Shown here: positions 26,037 to 34,038 of the stretch, piece by piece
Layout of the letters: every line of letters begins with the position of its first letter
How positions within the stretch are numbered: position 1 is the first letter of the stretch
Origin: Virgibacillus necropolis
Lineage (GTDB): Bacteria; Bacillota; Bacilli; Bacillales; Amphibacillaceae
Reading direction: 5' to 3'
Assembly: GCF_002224365.1 (NCBI RefSeq)
Contig: NZ_CP022437.1
Location: 1 to 64,000 of the forward strand
Length of the DNA stretch: 64,000 nt
Position numbers and translations under genes: made by a program
The notes under the pieces: model-generated
The model's input: the letters and a program-made list of their open reading frames with translations, nothing else
Database searches by the model: none
What the model was told of the DNA's origin: nothing

Positions 26037-26393
26037 ATGGAAGATCAATATAAAAATGAGGAATTACCTCCAAAAACATGTTCTATTGAGCGCCTAGTTA
26101 CAGTTTCGCAAGATGTAGAAAAAGTGATAAAAGGTCAAAAGACAGCTACCCGTAGAAATGGAAGATATGCGGATGTTGGAGAAATTATGGAACTAGAAGA
26201 TCGTCAATTTGTAGTGGAAAAGGTATATACACAAACACTTGGAGAGTTATCAGATGAGGATGCTAAGCAAGAAGGATATAAAAATGTTTCAGAATACAAA
26301 CAATCCATCTTATCATCGCATCCTGGTATGCCTTGGTCACCCAAAATGAAAGTATGGGTTCATGAGTTTGCTCCGGTAAAAGAAAAAGAGTAA
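26037..26393 (+). CDS. ASCH domain protein
   Basis: A 118-residue protein that is essentially one ASCH domain (RNA-binding, PUA-like fold): SIERLVTVSQDVEKVIKGQK, then TATRRNGRYADVGEI and a C-terminal WSPKMKVWVHEF. ASCH proteins are linked to RNA or modified-nucleoside handling; some hydrolyse acetylated cytidine. AAAAGGTGG lies in front of the ATG. The MITE-like element ends only 23 bases upstream and its target duplication abuts the ribosome site, so the native promoter has been displaced. The SET-domain gene lies 86 bases downstream. Confidence 0.75.
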   Translation: MEDQYKNEELPPKTCSIERLVTVSQDVEKVIKGQKTATRRNGRYADVGEIMELEDRQFVVEKVYTQTLGELSDEDAKQEGYKNVSEYKQSILSSHPGMPWSPKMKVWVHEFAPVKEKE

Positions 26394-26479
26394 AGCACTA
26401 TAAGTAAGTGTTCGCTCTCACTGACTGTCAGGCTTAAAAAGATAAAAGAGTTAAATAAATGTAAACGAAGGTGACTACT

Positions 26480-26881
26480 ATGTTTGAAGTTCAGAATTCC
26501 ACTCTAAGCGACGGAAAATTTAACAGAGGTGTATTTGCTACAAAGGATATACCTAAAGGCACACTAATTCATGAAGCTCCTGTCATACCATATCCAAATG
26601 ATCAGCATAAGTTCATAGAGCGTACCATCCTTGATGATTATGTATTTGAGTATGGAATAAACCATACTGCAGTAGTCCTAGGTTATGGCATGCTATTTAA
26701 CCATTCATACACACCGAATGCTACTTATGACATTAGCTTTACGAAACACACATTTGACTACTATGCTTATACAGGTATAAAAGTAGGAGAAGAGATACTA
26801 ATTAACTACAACGGTGACGTTGATAACGAAGATCCCCTATGGTTTAATAAGGATTTTCCAGATAAGGACGGCGAAAAATAA
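26480..26881 (+). CDS. SET-domain protein
   Basis: A 133-residue protein from ATG 26480 (GAAGGTGA upstream; an in-frame GTG at 26471 lies inside that site). It contains the SET core: GRGVFATKDIPKGTLIHEAP near the start region, GYGMLFNHSYTPNATY with the NHS motif (about residues 74-76), and YAYTGIKVGEEILINYNGD. SET proteins transfer methyl groups from SAM to lysine; bacterial targets are mostly unknown. It lacks the pre- and post-SET zinc regions, as is usual for small bacterial members. No SAM-related gene is adjacent. Confidence 0.78.
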   Translation: MFEVQNSTLSDGKFNRGVFATKDIPKGTLIHEAPVIPYPNDQHKFIERTILDDYVFEYGINHTAVVLGYGMLFNHSYTPNATYDISFTKHTFDYYAYTGIKVGEEILINYNGDVDNEDPLWFNKDFPDKDGEK

Positions 26882-26890
26882 AAGACATTA

Positions 26891-26936
26891 AAAAACCTTA
26901 TCATCATTCCTGTAATTTATGGTGATAAGGCTTTTT
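26891..26936 (+). terminator. Intrinsic terminator after SET gene
   Basis: Stem AAAAACCTTATCATCA with TGGTGATAAGGCTTTTT (26890-26905 with 26920-26936, two non-Watson-Crick positions), ending in five T. Confidence 0.8.
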
Positions 26937-26967
26937 GAATGCAATTAACGTCAGTGTAAAATAAGTT

Positions 26968-27465
26968 TTATACCCCAACAACCATACTCCGTCTTTCCAT
27001 TCGTACAACATCACGCCATACACCGTTCATCTTTCCAACACGTTTCTCTGTTCCCAGTACCCGAAAGCCAAATTTTTCATGTAGTGCAATACTTGCTTTA
27101 TTTTCAGGGAAAATCCCTGATTTCAACGTCCAAAAGCCTTCATTTTCACTTTCTTCTATTATTGAAGCTAGAAGTTTACTACCCAGGCCTTTTCCTGCAC
27201 TAGAAAGCCGTAAATAGATGCTTAATTCTGCTACCCCAACATAAGCTCGACGCGCCGACGTAGGAGTCAGCGCTGCCCAACCAATCACCTGGTCTCCGGC
27301 GCGAGCTACAATCCTACATGATGAAATATGGTCACGATCCCAAGCTTCCCATGTAGGAACCTTTGTCTCAAATGTAGCATTCTTTGTCTCTATTCCTTCT
27401 TTAAAAATATCCAAGACTTGCTCCGCATCTTTATTTTGCATCGTATCTATTAAAACTGTTTCCAT
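26968..27465 (-). CDS. GNAT acetyltransferase, phosphinothricin-acetyltransferase type
   Basis: A 165-residue enzyme from ATG 27465, which follows the previous stop by two bases with AGGAGATT as ribosome site. The sequence IFKEGIETKNATFETKVPTWEAWDRDH and SIYLRLSSAGKGLGSKLL (acetyl-CoA loop) match the Pat/MnaT subfamily, which acetylates methionine sulfone, sulfoximine or phosphinothricin. It is the last gene of the GntR/DUF1648 operon by spacing. Confidence 0.8.
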   Translation of the reverse strand: METVLIDTMQNKDAEQVLDIFKEGIETKNATFETKVPTWEAWDRDHISSCRIVARAGDQVIGWAALTPTSARRAYVGVAELSIYLRLSSAGKGLGSKLLASIIEESENEGFWTLKSGIFPENKASIALHEKFGFRVLGTEKRVGKMNGVWRDVVRMERRSMVVGV

Positions 27466-27467
27466 TT

Positions 27468-28574
27468 TTAATCTCCTAACAATATCGGGATTCCTACTGC
27501 ACCTGCAATAATTACTAGCATTATAATCCATGATAATGGATGTGCCCAGTTATTTGTCCAGCCAACGCCAAATCGTTTTTCTAAAAATATAGAGGGGTCA
27601 TTCTTATTAAAGTAAAACATCCCTAATTTCCAGTATTGATCATCATCGCGATCAATTATTTTTCCATTTTGTCCTGTACTTGTTTTTATACGGCTACCAC
27701 CTTGCCCTGTCGTAATCGAAAGAATGATCGCACCAACCGTTACACCAATCCCTAAGACCAGTGGAGCAATTACTAACAGCTGTTGATTAATTGTAAATAT
27801 AAAAGAAAACTGTGTAAAGGAAAACAAGAATGTTAACGCAATCCCTGAAATAATAATATAAGCAGACCATCTACGTCTAAAAATAACGTTTCTGCGCATG
27901 GACTCTTCTGGATTTTCAGCATTTACCTGTTGTTTTGATTTGCCAATCATTGTATTTATAAATATAAAAAGCAATGTTAGATAAACTTGCATAATCGGCA
28001 TGATCATTAACGTGCGGTATGATTTTTCTGACCAATTCGTCACATTTCCATCGAAGTCATATTGCATGGGAATTCGATCAGGTATACGATCATAGAACCG
28101 GAACGTAATAAACATAGATGTGAAAGCAATGATAAACGAAATAATAAACCATAGATTAGAGTGGATAAGTTTTTGATCACGAAAGCGTGTATTCACAACA
28201 ACTAACTGCGACTTTTCCTCTGACCAGTTTTTACTCTTTTTTAACATTTTCATTTCACGGTGAAACTTAAGGTAAATAAAGAAACTTCCTATCATAAATA
28301 TCCCAATAATAATTGAGAAAAAAATACTCATCGTTTCTTCGTTTTCAAAAGTAGAACCCATAACCAGAAATACGATTGTTACGAACAGACTCGCCATTCC
28401 TGTCATGATAGCATAACGCTTCCTCATTGACTTTAACTCTGAACTATTATATATCTCCTCAGGTATCGAAACACCAAAGCTTTCTGTCCTCCTAGTCCAA
28501 TATGGAATAAACATAAGTGAAATAAACACCGGAATCATGATCACCAAAAGTAAAATAATCATCATTGTATTCAT
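27468..28574 (-). CDS. DUF1648/DUF5808 membrane protein
   Basis: A 368-residue membrane protein with about eight hydrophobic segments. The central RIPDRIPMQYDFDGNVTNWSEKS is the DUF1648 signature found in SdpI-like immunity proteins; the C-terminal YWKLGMFYFNKNDPSIFLEKRFGVGWTNNW is DUF5808. Its start codon touches the stop of the GntR gene (TAG followed by ATG), so the two are translationally linked. Proteins of this kind with a YtrA-type regulator are suspected to respond to membrane or cell-wall stress; the exact role is unknown. Confidence 0.8.
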   Translation of the reverse strand: MNTMMIILLLVIMIPVFISLMFIPYWTRRTESFGVSIPEEIYNSSELKSMRKRYAIMTGMASLFVTIVFLVMGSTFENEETMSIFFSIIIGIFMIGSFFIYLKFHREMKMLKKSKNWSEEKSQLVVVNTRFRDQKLIHSNLWFIISFIIAFTSMFITFRFYDRIPDRIPMQYDFDGNVTNWSEKSYRTLMIMPIMQVYLTLLFIFINTMIGKSKQQVNAENPEESMRRNVIFRRRWSAYIIISGIALTFLFSFTQFSFIFTINQQLLVIAPLVLGIGVTVGAIILSITTGQGGSRIKTSTGQNGKIIDRDDDQYWKLGMFYFNKNDPSIFLEKRFGVGWTNNWAHPLSWIIMLVIIAGAVGIPILLGD

Positions 28575-28970
28575 CTACTTGCCACCTTCTCCCTCTTTAA
28601 ATTCATTAAACAATTCCTTGCATTGCTGTAAAAATTCTTCTTCACTTACATCCCGACAAACGGATTCCGCAATCAAAGGATGTATTGTGTTTTTAAGCTG
28701 ATCCATGAATGCTTCATCTGCTTTTGGTACCCCATCAGGATTAACGACTACACCCTTTTGCCGATGGATTAAAATAAATCCCTCTTGCTTTAGTTGTTGA
28801 TACGCTTTATTTACTGTGTGGAGATTTATTCCGATATCTGCAGCAAGTGACCTTACTGATGGCAGACCTTCTCCTGGTACTATTTCCTTTTTGGCTATTC
28901 CAGCTATTATTTGGTATTTTAACTGCGTATAAATAGGTTCTGTTGATTCTAAATCAAGATTGATATACAC
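28575..28970 (-). CDS. GntR-family regulator, YtrA/YhcF type
   Basis: A 131-residue repressor. Residues 8-75 are the GntR winged helix (PIYTQLKYQIIAGIAKKEI, then LPSVRSLAADIGINLHTVNKAY), with a short helical tail as in YtrA and YhcF. It is first in a three-gene operon (regulator, DUF1648 membrane protein, acetyltransferase). A CTGTTATA-N7-TATAACAG palindrome lies 30 bases upstream of the start and is its probable autoregulatory operator. Confidence 0.85.
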   Translation of the reverse strand: MYINLDLESTEPIYTQLKYQIIAGIAKKEIVPGEGLPSVRSLAADIGINLHTVNKAYQQLKQEGFILIHRQKGVVVNPDGVPKADEAFMDQLKNTIHPLIAESVCRDVSEEEFLQQCKELFNEFKEGEGGK

Positions 28971-28999
28971 ATTGTCACCTTCTACTTTATATTATATGT

Positions 29000-29022
29000 C
29001 TGTTATATTTATAGTATAACAG
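29000..29022 (-). promoter_or_regulatory. Candidate GntR operator
   Basis: Perfect 8-bp inverted repeat CTGTTATA (29000-29007) and TATAACAG (29015-29022) with a 7-base spacer, just upstream of the YtrA-type regulator gene. Confidence 0.7.
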
Positions 29023-29086
29023 TTATTACAAATATGCAAGCGCTAATATTAAAAGTAATAGAAAATTGTAAAGATAAACAAAGCAA

Positions 29087-29116
29087 TTGATTTAATCCTT
29101 AGTTTTCTGGTATGAT
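29087..29116 (+). promoter_or_regulatory. Promoter of the S-box leader
   Basis: TTGATT (29087-29092), 18-base spacer, TATGAT (29111-29116). The aptamer starts about 16 bases downstream. Confidence 0.6.
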
Positions 29117-29131
29117 TACTTCAATTTAATA

Positions 29132-29279
29132 TTCTTATAAAGAAAGGTGGAGGGAATGGCCCAATGAAACCCAGCAACCTTTGAGACCTTTTCAAAAAGC
29201 TGCTAATTCCAGCAGACAGTAGTTCTGACAGATAAAATGGGGCCATATACAAACTTCTTCTTATTGAAGATGTTTTTTT
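29132..29279 (+). promoter_or_regulatory. SAM-I riboswitch (S-box) with terminator
   Basis: The aptamer (29132-29237) shows the S-box core blocks in order: AAAGGTGGAGGGA-TGGCCC, ATGAAACCCAGCAACC, GCTGCTAATTCCAGCAGA and AGATAA. A terminator (29252-29279) forms the expression platform. High SAM should stop transcription. Helix P1 is short here: TTAT/ATAA pairs, but the flanking positions do not, unlike most S-boxes, so switching efficiency is uncertain. The controlled gene is an ATP-grasp protein. Confidence 0.9.
29252..29279 (+). terminator. Riboswitch terminator
   Basis: Stem AACTTCTTC/GAAGATGTT (29252-29260 with 29266-29274; one T-T mismatch), 5-base loop, then seven T (29273-29279). Confidence 0.8.
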
Positions 29280-29325
29280 ACTTTAACGAGAAAAGCGTAA
29301 AGCTATAAAATAGGAGGTATTTTTT

Positions 29326-30270
29326 ATGACGGAAAAAATTTATGTTATCCACGAAAATAAGGAATGGACAGCACATTTAATTAATAGATTGGAACAATTA
29401 AATCTACCTTATGAGGAATGGCATTTAGATGAAGGTACTGTTGATTTGTCTAAGGTTCCACCAGAGGGTGTTTTTTACAGCAGAATGAGTGCATCATCCC
29501 ATACACGCGGCAATAGATTTGCACCAGAATTAACGGAAGCCGTATTAGCATGGCTTGAACGTCATGGTCGTAAAGTAGTAAATGGTAGTCGCGCACTTCG
29601 ACTGGAAGTAAGTAAGGTAAACCAATATATGGCTCTTGACATTGCTGGTATTCGTACACCGAAAACGATTGCTGCTGTTGGGAAAAATGAAATTATCCAG
29701 GCAGCTAAAGATTTAAATCTATCTTCTTTTATTACAAAACATAACCGTGCTGGAAAAGGGCTGGGTGTACAGCTATTTCATTCAATCGAGGCATTACAAG
29801 AATACCTTGATGGCTCGTCATTTGATCCTTCAATCGACGGCATAACGCTCATTCAGGAATATATCCAAGCACCTGAACCATATATAACACGCTGTGAGTT
29901 TGTTGGCGGAAAATTTGTTTATGCTGTACGTGTTGATACATCGGAAGGCTTTGAACTGTGCCCGGCAGATGCGTGCAAAATTGATGATTTATTTTGCCCA
30001 GTCGGAGAAGACGTTCCTGAGAAGTTAAAGTTTCAGATAGTCGAGGGCTTTCAGGATCCAATTATTGAAAAATATGAGGAGTTTCTAAAAAATAATGACA
30101 TCCAAGTAGCTGGTATTGAATTCATCTATGACCAAAATGGTGAAATTTTCACCTATGACGTCAACACAAATACAAATTACAACTCCGACGCGGAAGCACA
30201 AGCTGATAAATATGGAATGCTTGAACTGGCTAACTATTTAGGTGATCAGTTGAGTGTGGTTGAACAGTAA
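29326..30270 (+). CDS. ATP-grasp ligase (RimK-like) under SAM riboswitch
   Basis: A 314-residue ATP-grasp protein. A Rossmann-like N-terminal part (1-90) is followed by the ATP-grasp core: Lys138 and the glycine loop TKHNRAGKGLGV (137-148), IQEYI with Glu178, IEFI with Glu265, and YDVNTNTNYN (277-286) for metal binding. Such enzymes join a carboxylate to an amine or thiol through an acyl phosphate. Substrates are unknown. The S-box leader implies expression when SAM or methionine is low, so a role with a sulfur amino acid or its peptide is a reasonable inference. A RimK label would be misleading: no ribosomal S6 link is seen. AGGAGGT site; own terminator. Confidence 0.82.
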   Translation: MTEKIYVIHENKEWTAHLINRLEQLNLPYEEWHLDEGTVDLSKVPPEGVFYSRMSASSHTRGNRFAPELTEAVLAWLERHGRKVVNGSRALRLEVSKVNQYMALDIAGIRTPKTIAAVGKNEIIQAAKDLNLSSFITKHNRAGKGLGVQLFHSIEALQEYLDGSSFDPSIDGITLIQEYIQAPEPYITRCEFVGGKFVYAVRVDTSEGFELCPADACKIDDLFCPVGEDVPEKLKFQIVEGFQDPIIEKYEEFLKNNDIQVAGIEFIYDQNGEIFTYDVNTNTNYNSDAEAQADKYGMLELANYLGDQLSVVEQ

Positions 30271-30291
30271 AAACTTCATGTTCTTTAGTAT

Positions 30292-30318
30292 AAATCCCCT
30301 ACCTTGATAGGGGTTTTT
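30292..30318 (+). terminator. Intrinsic terminator after ATP-grasp gene
   Basis: Stem AAATCCCCTA with TAGGGGTTT around a 6-base loop, T run to 30319. Confidence 0.85.
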
Positions 30319-30500
30319 TATGTCCTAGTTTTCATACTATGATAAACTTGAGTTATAGTTATTTTACGAAACCGAACTAATCCCATTAAGGTTGCCGCTT
30401 TGAAGTAGGGCTAATCGCTAATTATAAGCAGGATAACAGATGGTAATACTGAACATATTATTGTATACAAATTAGTTCGTTTTTTAGAAGGGGTAATAAT

Positions 30501-31550
30501 ATGGTTAAGGATATTTCACTAACAAAGTTATTCGAATTACAAAATAATGAAAACCATACAATAATTGATGTGCGTTCACCACAGGAATTTGAAGAAGCTA
30601 CAATTCCTGGTAGTATTAACATTCCAATTTTTAATAATGACGAACGTGCTGAGGTAGGAACCATTTATACGCAGATGGGGCCTGAGGCTGCTAAGAAACG
30701 CGGGTTAGAAATTTTTTCTGCAAAACTTCCTGCATTTATAGAAGCATTTACAAGTATTCAAACATCCAAAACTGTATTTTGTTGGCGTGGCGGCATGCGA
30801 AGTAAAACTGCTGCAACGGTCCTTGAATTAATGGGGTCGCACACCTTTCGCTTAAGCGGTGGCATACGCTCATACCGTCAGTGGGTTGTTCAAACATTGG
30901 CTACTTACACACTAACATCGAAAGCCTATGTACTGAACGGATATACTGGATCTGGAAAGACTATTCTCTTAAAAAAGCTACAGCAAAGTGGTCATCCAGT
31001 GCTGGACCTAGAGGGTATGGCCAGTCATCGTGGCTCTATTTTTGGTCAAATTGGGCTAAAACAAAGTAATCAGAAACAGTTTGAATCCAAATTAGTCGAA
31101 AATTTATTGGTCCATCAGAAAGCGCCCTTCATTTTTATGGAAGGCGAAAGCAAACGGATTGGCAAAGTAACCATTCCTGATTTTTTATACAACCATAAAG
31201 AACATGGAATTCAAATTTTTATTAACTTGCCTATAGAGGAACGGGTTAAAAACATTTTAGAGGACTACCAGCCGTGGAACTTCCCTGAAAGATTTATGGA
31301 AGCTTTTCTATTAATTAAAAAGCGAATCCATACACCAATTGCTAAAAAAATTCATGATAATTTAACGAATGAGGAATATAGTTCTGCCGTTCAATTATTA
31401 CTGGAATATTACTATGATCCAAAGTATGAATACGCTGCGGACGCTTTCCCAGACGATCAAAAAATTTCAGTGCATGCCCAAACAGTTGAGGAAGCATTTC
31501 TTAAGATTCAGGACTTAATAAAAGAAACAGAATTGAACTATATAGATTGA
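30501..31550 (+). CDS. mnmH: tRNA 2-selenouridine synthase
   Basis: A 349-residue SelU/MnmH. An N-terminal rhodanese domain (1-130) has the catalytic Cys94 in FCWRGGMRS; a P-loop domain follows with GYTGSGKT (147-154). The enzyme replaces sulfur by selenium in 2-thiouridine at the wobble position of tRNAs for Lys, Glu and Gln, via a geranylated intermediate, using selenophosphate. It therefore predicts a selD gene elsewhere; none lies in this window. The ATG follows AGAAGGGG. The YqxD-like gene starts 11 bases after its stop, suggesting an operon. Confidence 0.9.
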   Translation: MVKDISLTKLFELQNNENHTIIDVRSPQEFEEATIPGSINIPIFNNDERAEVGTIYTQMGPEAAKKRGLEIFSAKLPAFIEAFTSIQTSKTVFCWRGGMRSKTAATVLELMGSHTFRLSGGIRSYRQWVVQTLATYTLTSKAYVLNGYTGSGKTILLKKLQQSGHPVLDLEGMASHRGSIFGQIGLKQSNQKQFESKLVENLLVHQKAPFIFMEGESKRIGKVTIPDFLYNHKEHGIQIFINLPIEERVKNILEDYQPWNFPERFMEAFLLIKKRIHTPIAKKIHDNLTNEEYSSAVQLLLEYYYDPKYEYAADAFPDDQKISVHAQTVEEAFLKIQDLIKETELNYID

Positions 31551-31561
31551 GGTGAATCAGG

Positions 31562-31996
31562 ATGAAAATATACGTAGATGCAGATGCCTGTCCAGTGAAG
31601 GATATCATCATTTCAATAGCTGCTGATGCAACTATTCCTGTGACACTTGTCAAAAGCTTCGCCCACTTTTCCCATGGAAATGATGCTCCTAATGTTGAAA
31701 CAATCTATGTTGATACAGGTGCAGATTCGGCAGACTTTCGAATCATGCAATTGGCCGAGAAAAACGACATCATTGTCACACAGGATTATGGGTTAGCCTC
31801 TCTTGCGTTAGGTAAAGGATGTATTGTCCTTCATCATAAAGGGTTTGAGTATACACAAGAAAATATTGACCAGCTACTACACACCCGCTATACAAGCGCG
31901 ATGGCAAGAAAAAGTGGCAAACGTACAAAAGGACCTAAAGCATTCACAGAAGAAGATCAGCAGAAGTTTAGAGATCTTCTTCTGAGAAAGCTTTAA
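31562..31996 (+). CDS. yqxD: YaiI/YqxD family protein (DUF188)
   Basis: A 144-residue member of the UPF0178 family, related to PIN/NYN-type nuclease folds. [14 protein letters not shown] at the start and [13 protein letters not shown] in the middle carry the conserved acidic residues. Function not established. In Bacillus subtilis yqxD is near dnaG; here it follows mnmH by 11 bases. GAGGTGAATC is the ribosome site. Confidence 0.85.
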   Translation: MKIYVDADACPVKDIIISIAADATIPVTLVKSFAHFSHGNDAPNVETIYVDTGADSADFRIMQLAEKNDIIVTQDYGLASLALGKGCIVLHHKGFEYTQENIDQLLHTRYTSAMARKSGKRTKGPKAFTEEDQQKFRDLLLRKL

Positions 31997-32121
31997 GCAC
32001 GTTAACGGAATACCCTCAAACTGCGATAAAGTAGCAATAATCTCTTCTATTAACTTTTTAATCACACTCTAACAATATTTACTTATACTATTGAAAAGTT
32101 GATAAAAGTGGTGAAAGTTGA

Positions 32122-32739
32122 ATGAAGAAACGAAGTCGTTATATTGTAGCGGTGAGTACTGCAGTAGTGTTAGGTGTAGTAGGGTTTGGCCTTAAAACGA
32201 ATACTGATCAAGCAGTGAATCATAACTTAAAAGAAATGTTTAAACAGGAAAAAGAAATTAGTTTAGAAATTGAAGGTCAGACAGAACAAACTGATGTAAT
32301 GCTTGAAACAAATGAAGACAATCGTTATATTATCTATGTGGATGATTCCAGGTACAAAATGGAATCATCTGAAGAAAGTGATAAAATTGTACCACTGATT
32401 GAATTAGAAGATAAATATCCAGAGGTCTCAATGGAAATTATTCAAGTTGCAAACACAACAATCGAAGAAGAAATAGCGAAAGCGAAACAGGAAGTAAAAG
32501 AATATGGATTAAACGTGAAAAGAACAGTAGATGTAACTGCTCCAATGGAAGGAAAGGTAGTGAAATACATGACAGAAGGCCCGCAAAATTGGGATAGTCT
32601 TGTATACAAGTACTATTTCCTTAAAGCAGGTACAAATCTATTTCTGGTCAGACAAAAATATTTCTTTGCAGCTTCCGAGGGACACGGCGTCCGGTTTGAT
32701 TCCATGCTTGAAAGTTTCAAAGTTGTGGATCCTACCTAA
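32122..32739 (+). CDS. Membrane-anchored extracellular protein of unknown family
   Basis: A 205-residue protein with one N-terminal hydrophobic segment (about 7-24) after a basic start (MKKRSRY), so it is anchored outside the membrane or secreted. No lipobox Cys. The rest is acidic and soluble, with long Glu/Lys helices (about 113-130). I do not recognise a family. Terminator downstream; apparently monocistronic, although transcription from mnmH-yqxD may reach it. Confidence 0.6.
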   Translation: MKKRSRYIVAVSTAVVLGVVGFGLKTNTDQAVNHNLKEMFKQEKEISLEIEGQTEQTDVMLETNEDNRYIIYVDDSRYKMESSEESDKIVPLIELEDKYPEVSMEIIQVANTTIEEEIAKAKQEVKEYGLNVKRTVDVTAPMEGKVVKYMTEGPQNWDSLVYKYYFLKAGTNLFLVRQKYFFAASEGHGVRFDSMLESFKVVDPT

Positions 32740-32765
32740 GCAGAAATGCACAAGCTGAACAAATT

Positions 32766-32808
32766 AAACCAGTATTTGGGGCAATTGTCCAAATACCGGT
32801 TTTATTTT
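32766..32808 (+). terminator. Intrinsic terminator
   Basis: Stem AACCAGTATTTGG with CCAAATACCGGTT (one mismatch) around a GC-poor loop, then TTTATTTT. Confidence 0.75.
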
Positions 32809-32848
32809 AACCAGCAAATATCCAGTTCTGCATACACACTATCTGAGC

Positions 32849-33268
32849 CTACGTCAAACGTTTCTGCAAAAAGTACAGATCATACCCTTGTGGATGATCA
32901 TCTAATTTCCCAAAAACTTCATACCCATTTTTCTGATAAAACCCCGGGGCTTGGAAGCTAAACGAATCTAGATAAATTAACCTACAGGCTTTCTCCCTCG
33001 CGAAATTCTCTAGTTTATTTAATAAAATACTCCCATAACCTTCTTTTCGAAACCGTTTGTCTACCCACAAAAATTCAATATGGATATGATGCCAAAACAT
33101 ATTAGCAGTAATTCCACCCACTATTTCACCATTATCATCTTGCAAGATAAAACCAATATCCTCATTTGGTGTTTTAATATGGTCTGGAAGTTCCTCCATA
33201 TTATAGTCAATTACCTTTTTCTTAATATAGTTGAGATCCTCCTGATTGAATTGATCTGAAACTTTCAT
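32849..33268 (-). CDS. GNAT family N-acetyltransferase
   Basis: A 139-residue GNAT protein: IEFLWVDKRFRKEGYGSILLNKLE (acetyl-CoA loop) and APGFYQKNGYEVFGKLDDHP near the end. Many short homologues acetylate small amines or the N-terminus of peptides; substrate unknown. The ribosome site GGGGGCAATGAACA precedes the ATG. Convergent with the unknown membrane-anchored gene upstream of it. Confidence 0.75.
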   Translation of the reverse strand: MKVSDQFNQEDLNYIKKKVIDYNMEELPDHIKTPNEDIGFILQDDNGEIVGGITANMFWHHIHIEFLWVDKRFRKEGYGSILLNKLENFAREKACRLIYLDSFSFQAPGFYQKNGYEVFGKLDDHPQGYDLYFLQKRLT

Positions 33269-33562
33269 TGTTCATTGCCCCCTATCTATATTTTATTACT
33301 CGATCTACCATACTACCGTATTTAAAAAAGCGAATGGTACAGATTAAGTAGTTCACTTACCGTGGAGAAAATATCAAATAGCTGATACTTTTAATAACAA
33401 CATCATTCACCAGTTTAATGTCCTTCATTGGCTTGATGAAGAACTTTTTCTCTGCATTTCCGTGTTCTTTTGTCTTTCATTGGCTTCTTATACATTTTTT
33501 CGTTATACTTTGTTAAATTTTAATTAGGAAGCTTCCGAAAAGGCACTAATCATCAATTTTGA

Positions 33563-34028
33563 TTAGCGCCTTCTTCCAAAAGTAATAGCTGGTATTTCAC
33601 TCAAATCATCAATGATATAACCAGCATCTGCATATCGCCAATAATTATCTTTTTTCCAAATGGTCTCCATCCCTATGTTACGGGCGGCGAAGATGTCATT
33701 TTCCCGATGGTCGCCTACATAGATACTTTCATGAGGATGGACATTCAGTTGTTTTAAAGCTTTTTGAAAAATTAACGGTTCAGGCTTTTTTATACCTTCC
33801 CATTCAGATATAAGAATAGTATCAAAATACTTTTCAATACCGATGGCTTTTATATTGTTCATTTGAAAGTGACCTTTACCATTTGTAATCATCCCTAAGT
33901 GAATGGAGTTATCTTTTATGATTCAAATAGTCGGTCTTCCGCTTATATTGCCCATCAATAAAATGTTTAACAGATTGATCACGGTCTAACAGCGTTCCGT
34001 CTAAATCAAAAAGAACAGCCTTAATCAT
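33563..34028 (-). pseudogene. HAD-family hydrolase, disrupted
   Basis: Two fragments of one HAD hydrolase on the minus strand. The N-terminal piece starts at ATG 34028: MIKAVLFDLDGTLLDRDQSV, then runs to a stop at 33909 (39 residues). The C-terminal piece (open from about 33918, GMITNGKGHFQ to the end at 33563) holds motifs II-IV (MITNG, KKPEP, VGDHRENDI). They are in different frames and the roughly 100-residue cap domain between them is missing. A deletion with a frameshift is the simplest explanation. The intact family has about 220-230 residues. Confidence 0.85.
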
Positions 34029-34038
34029 TGTTTGGCAC

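Noticed and set aside
29326-30270. Calling the ATP-grasp gene rimK (ribosomal S6 modification).
   Set aside because: Only the fold is shared; the S-box leader and lack of rpsF context argue against it.
33370-33480. A minus-strand stretch reading KKFFIKPMKDIKLVNDVVIK and similar.
   Set aside because: About 39 codons, with no start codon or ribosome site and no recognised family; may be a remnant.
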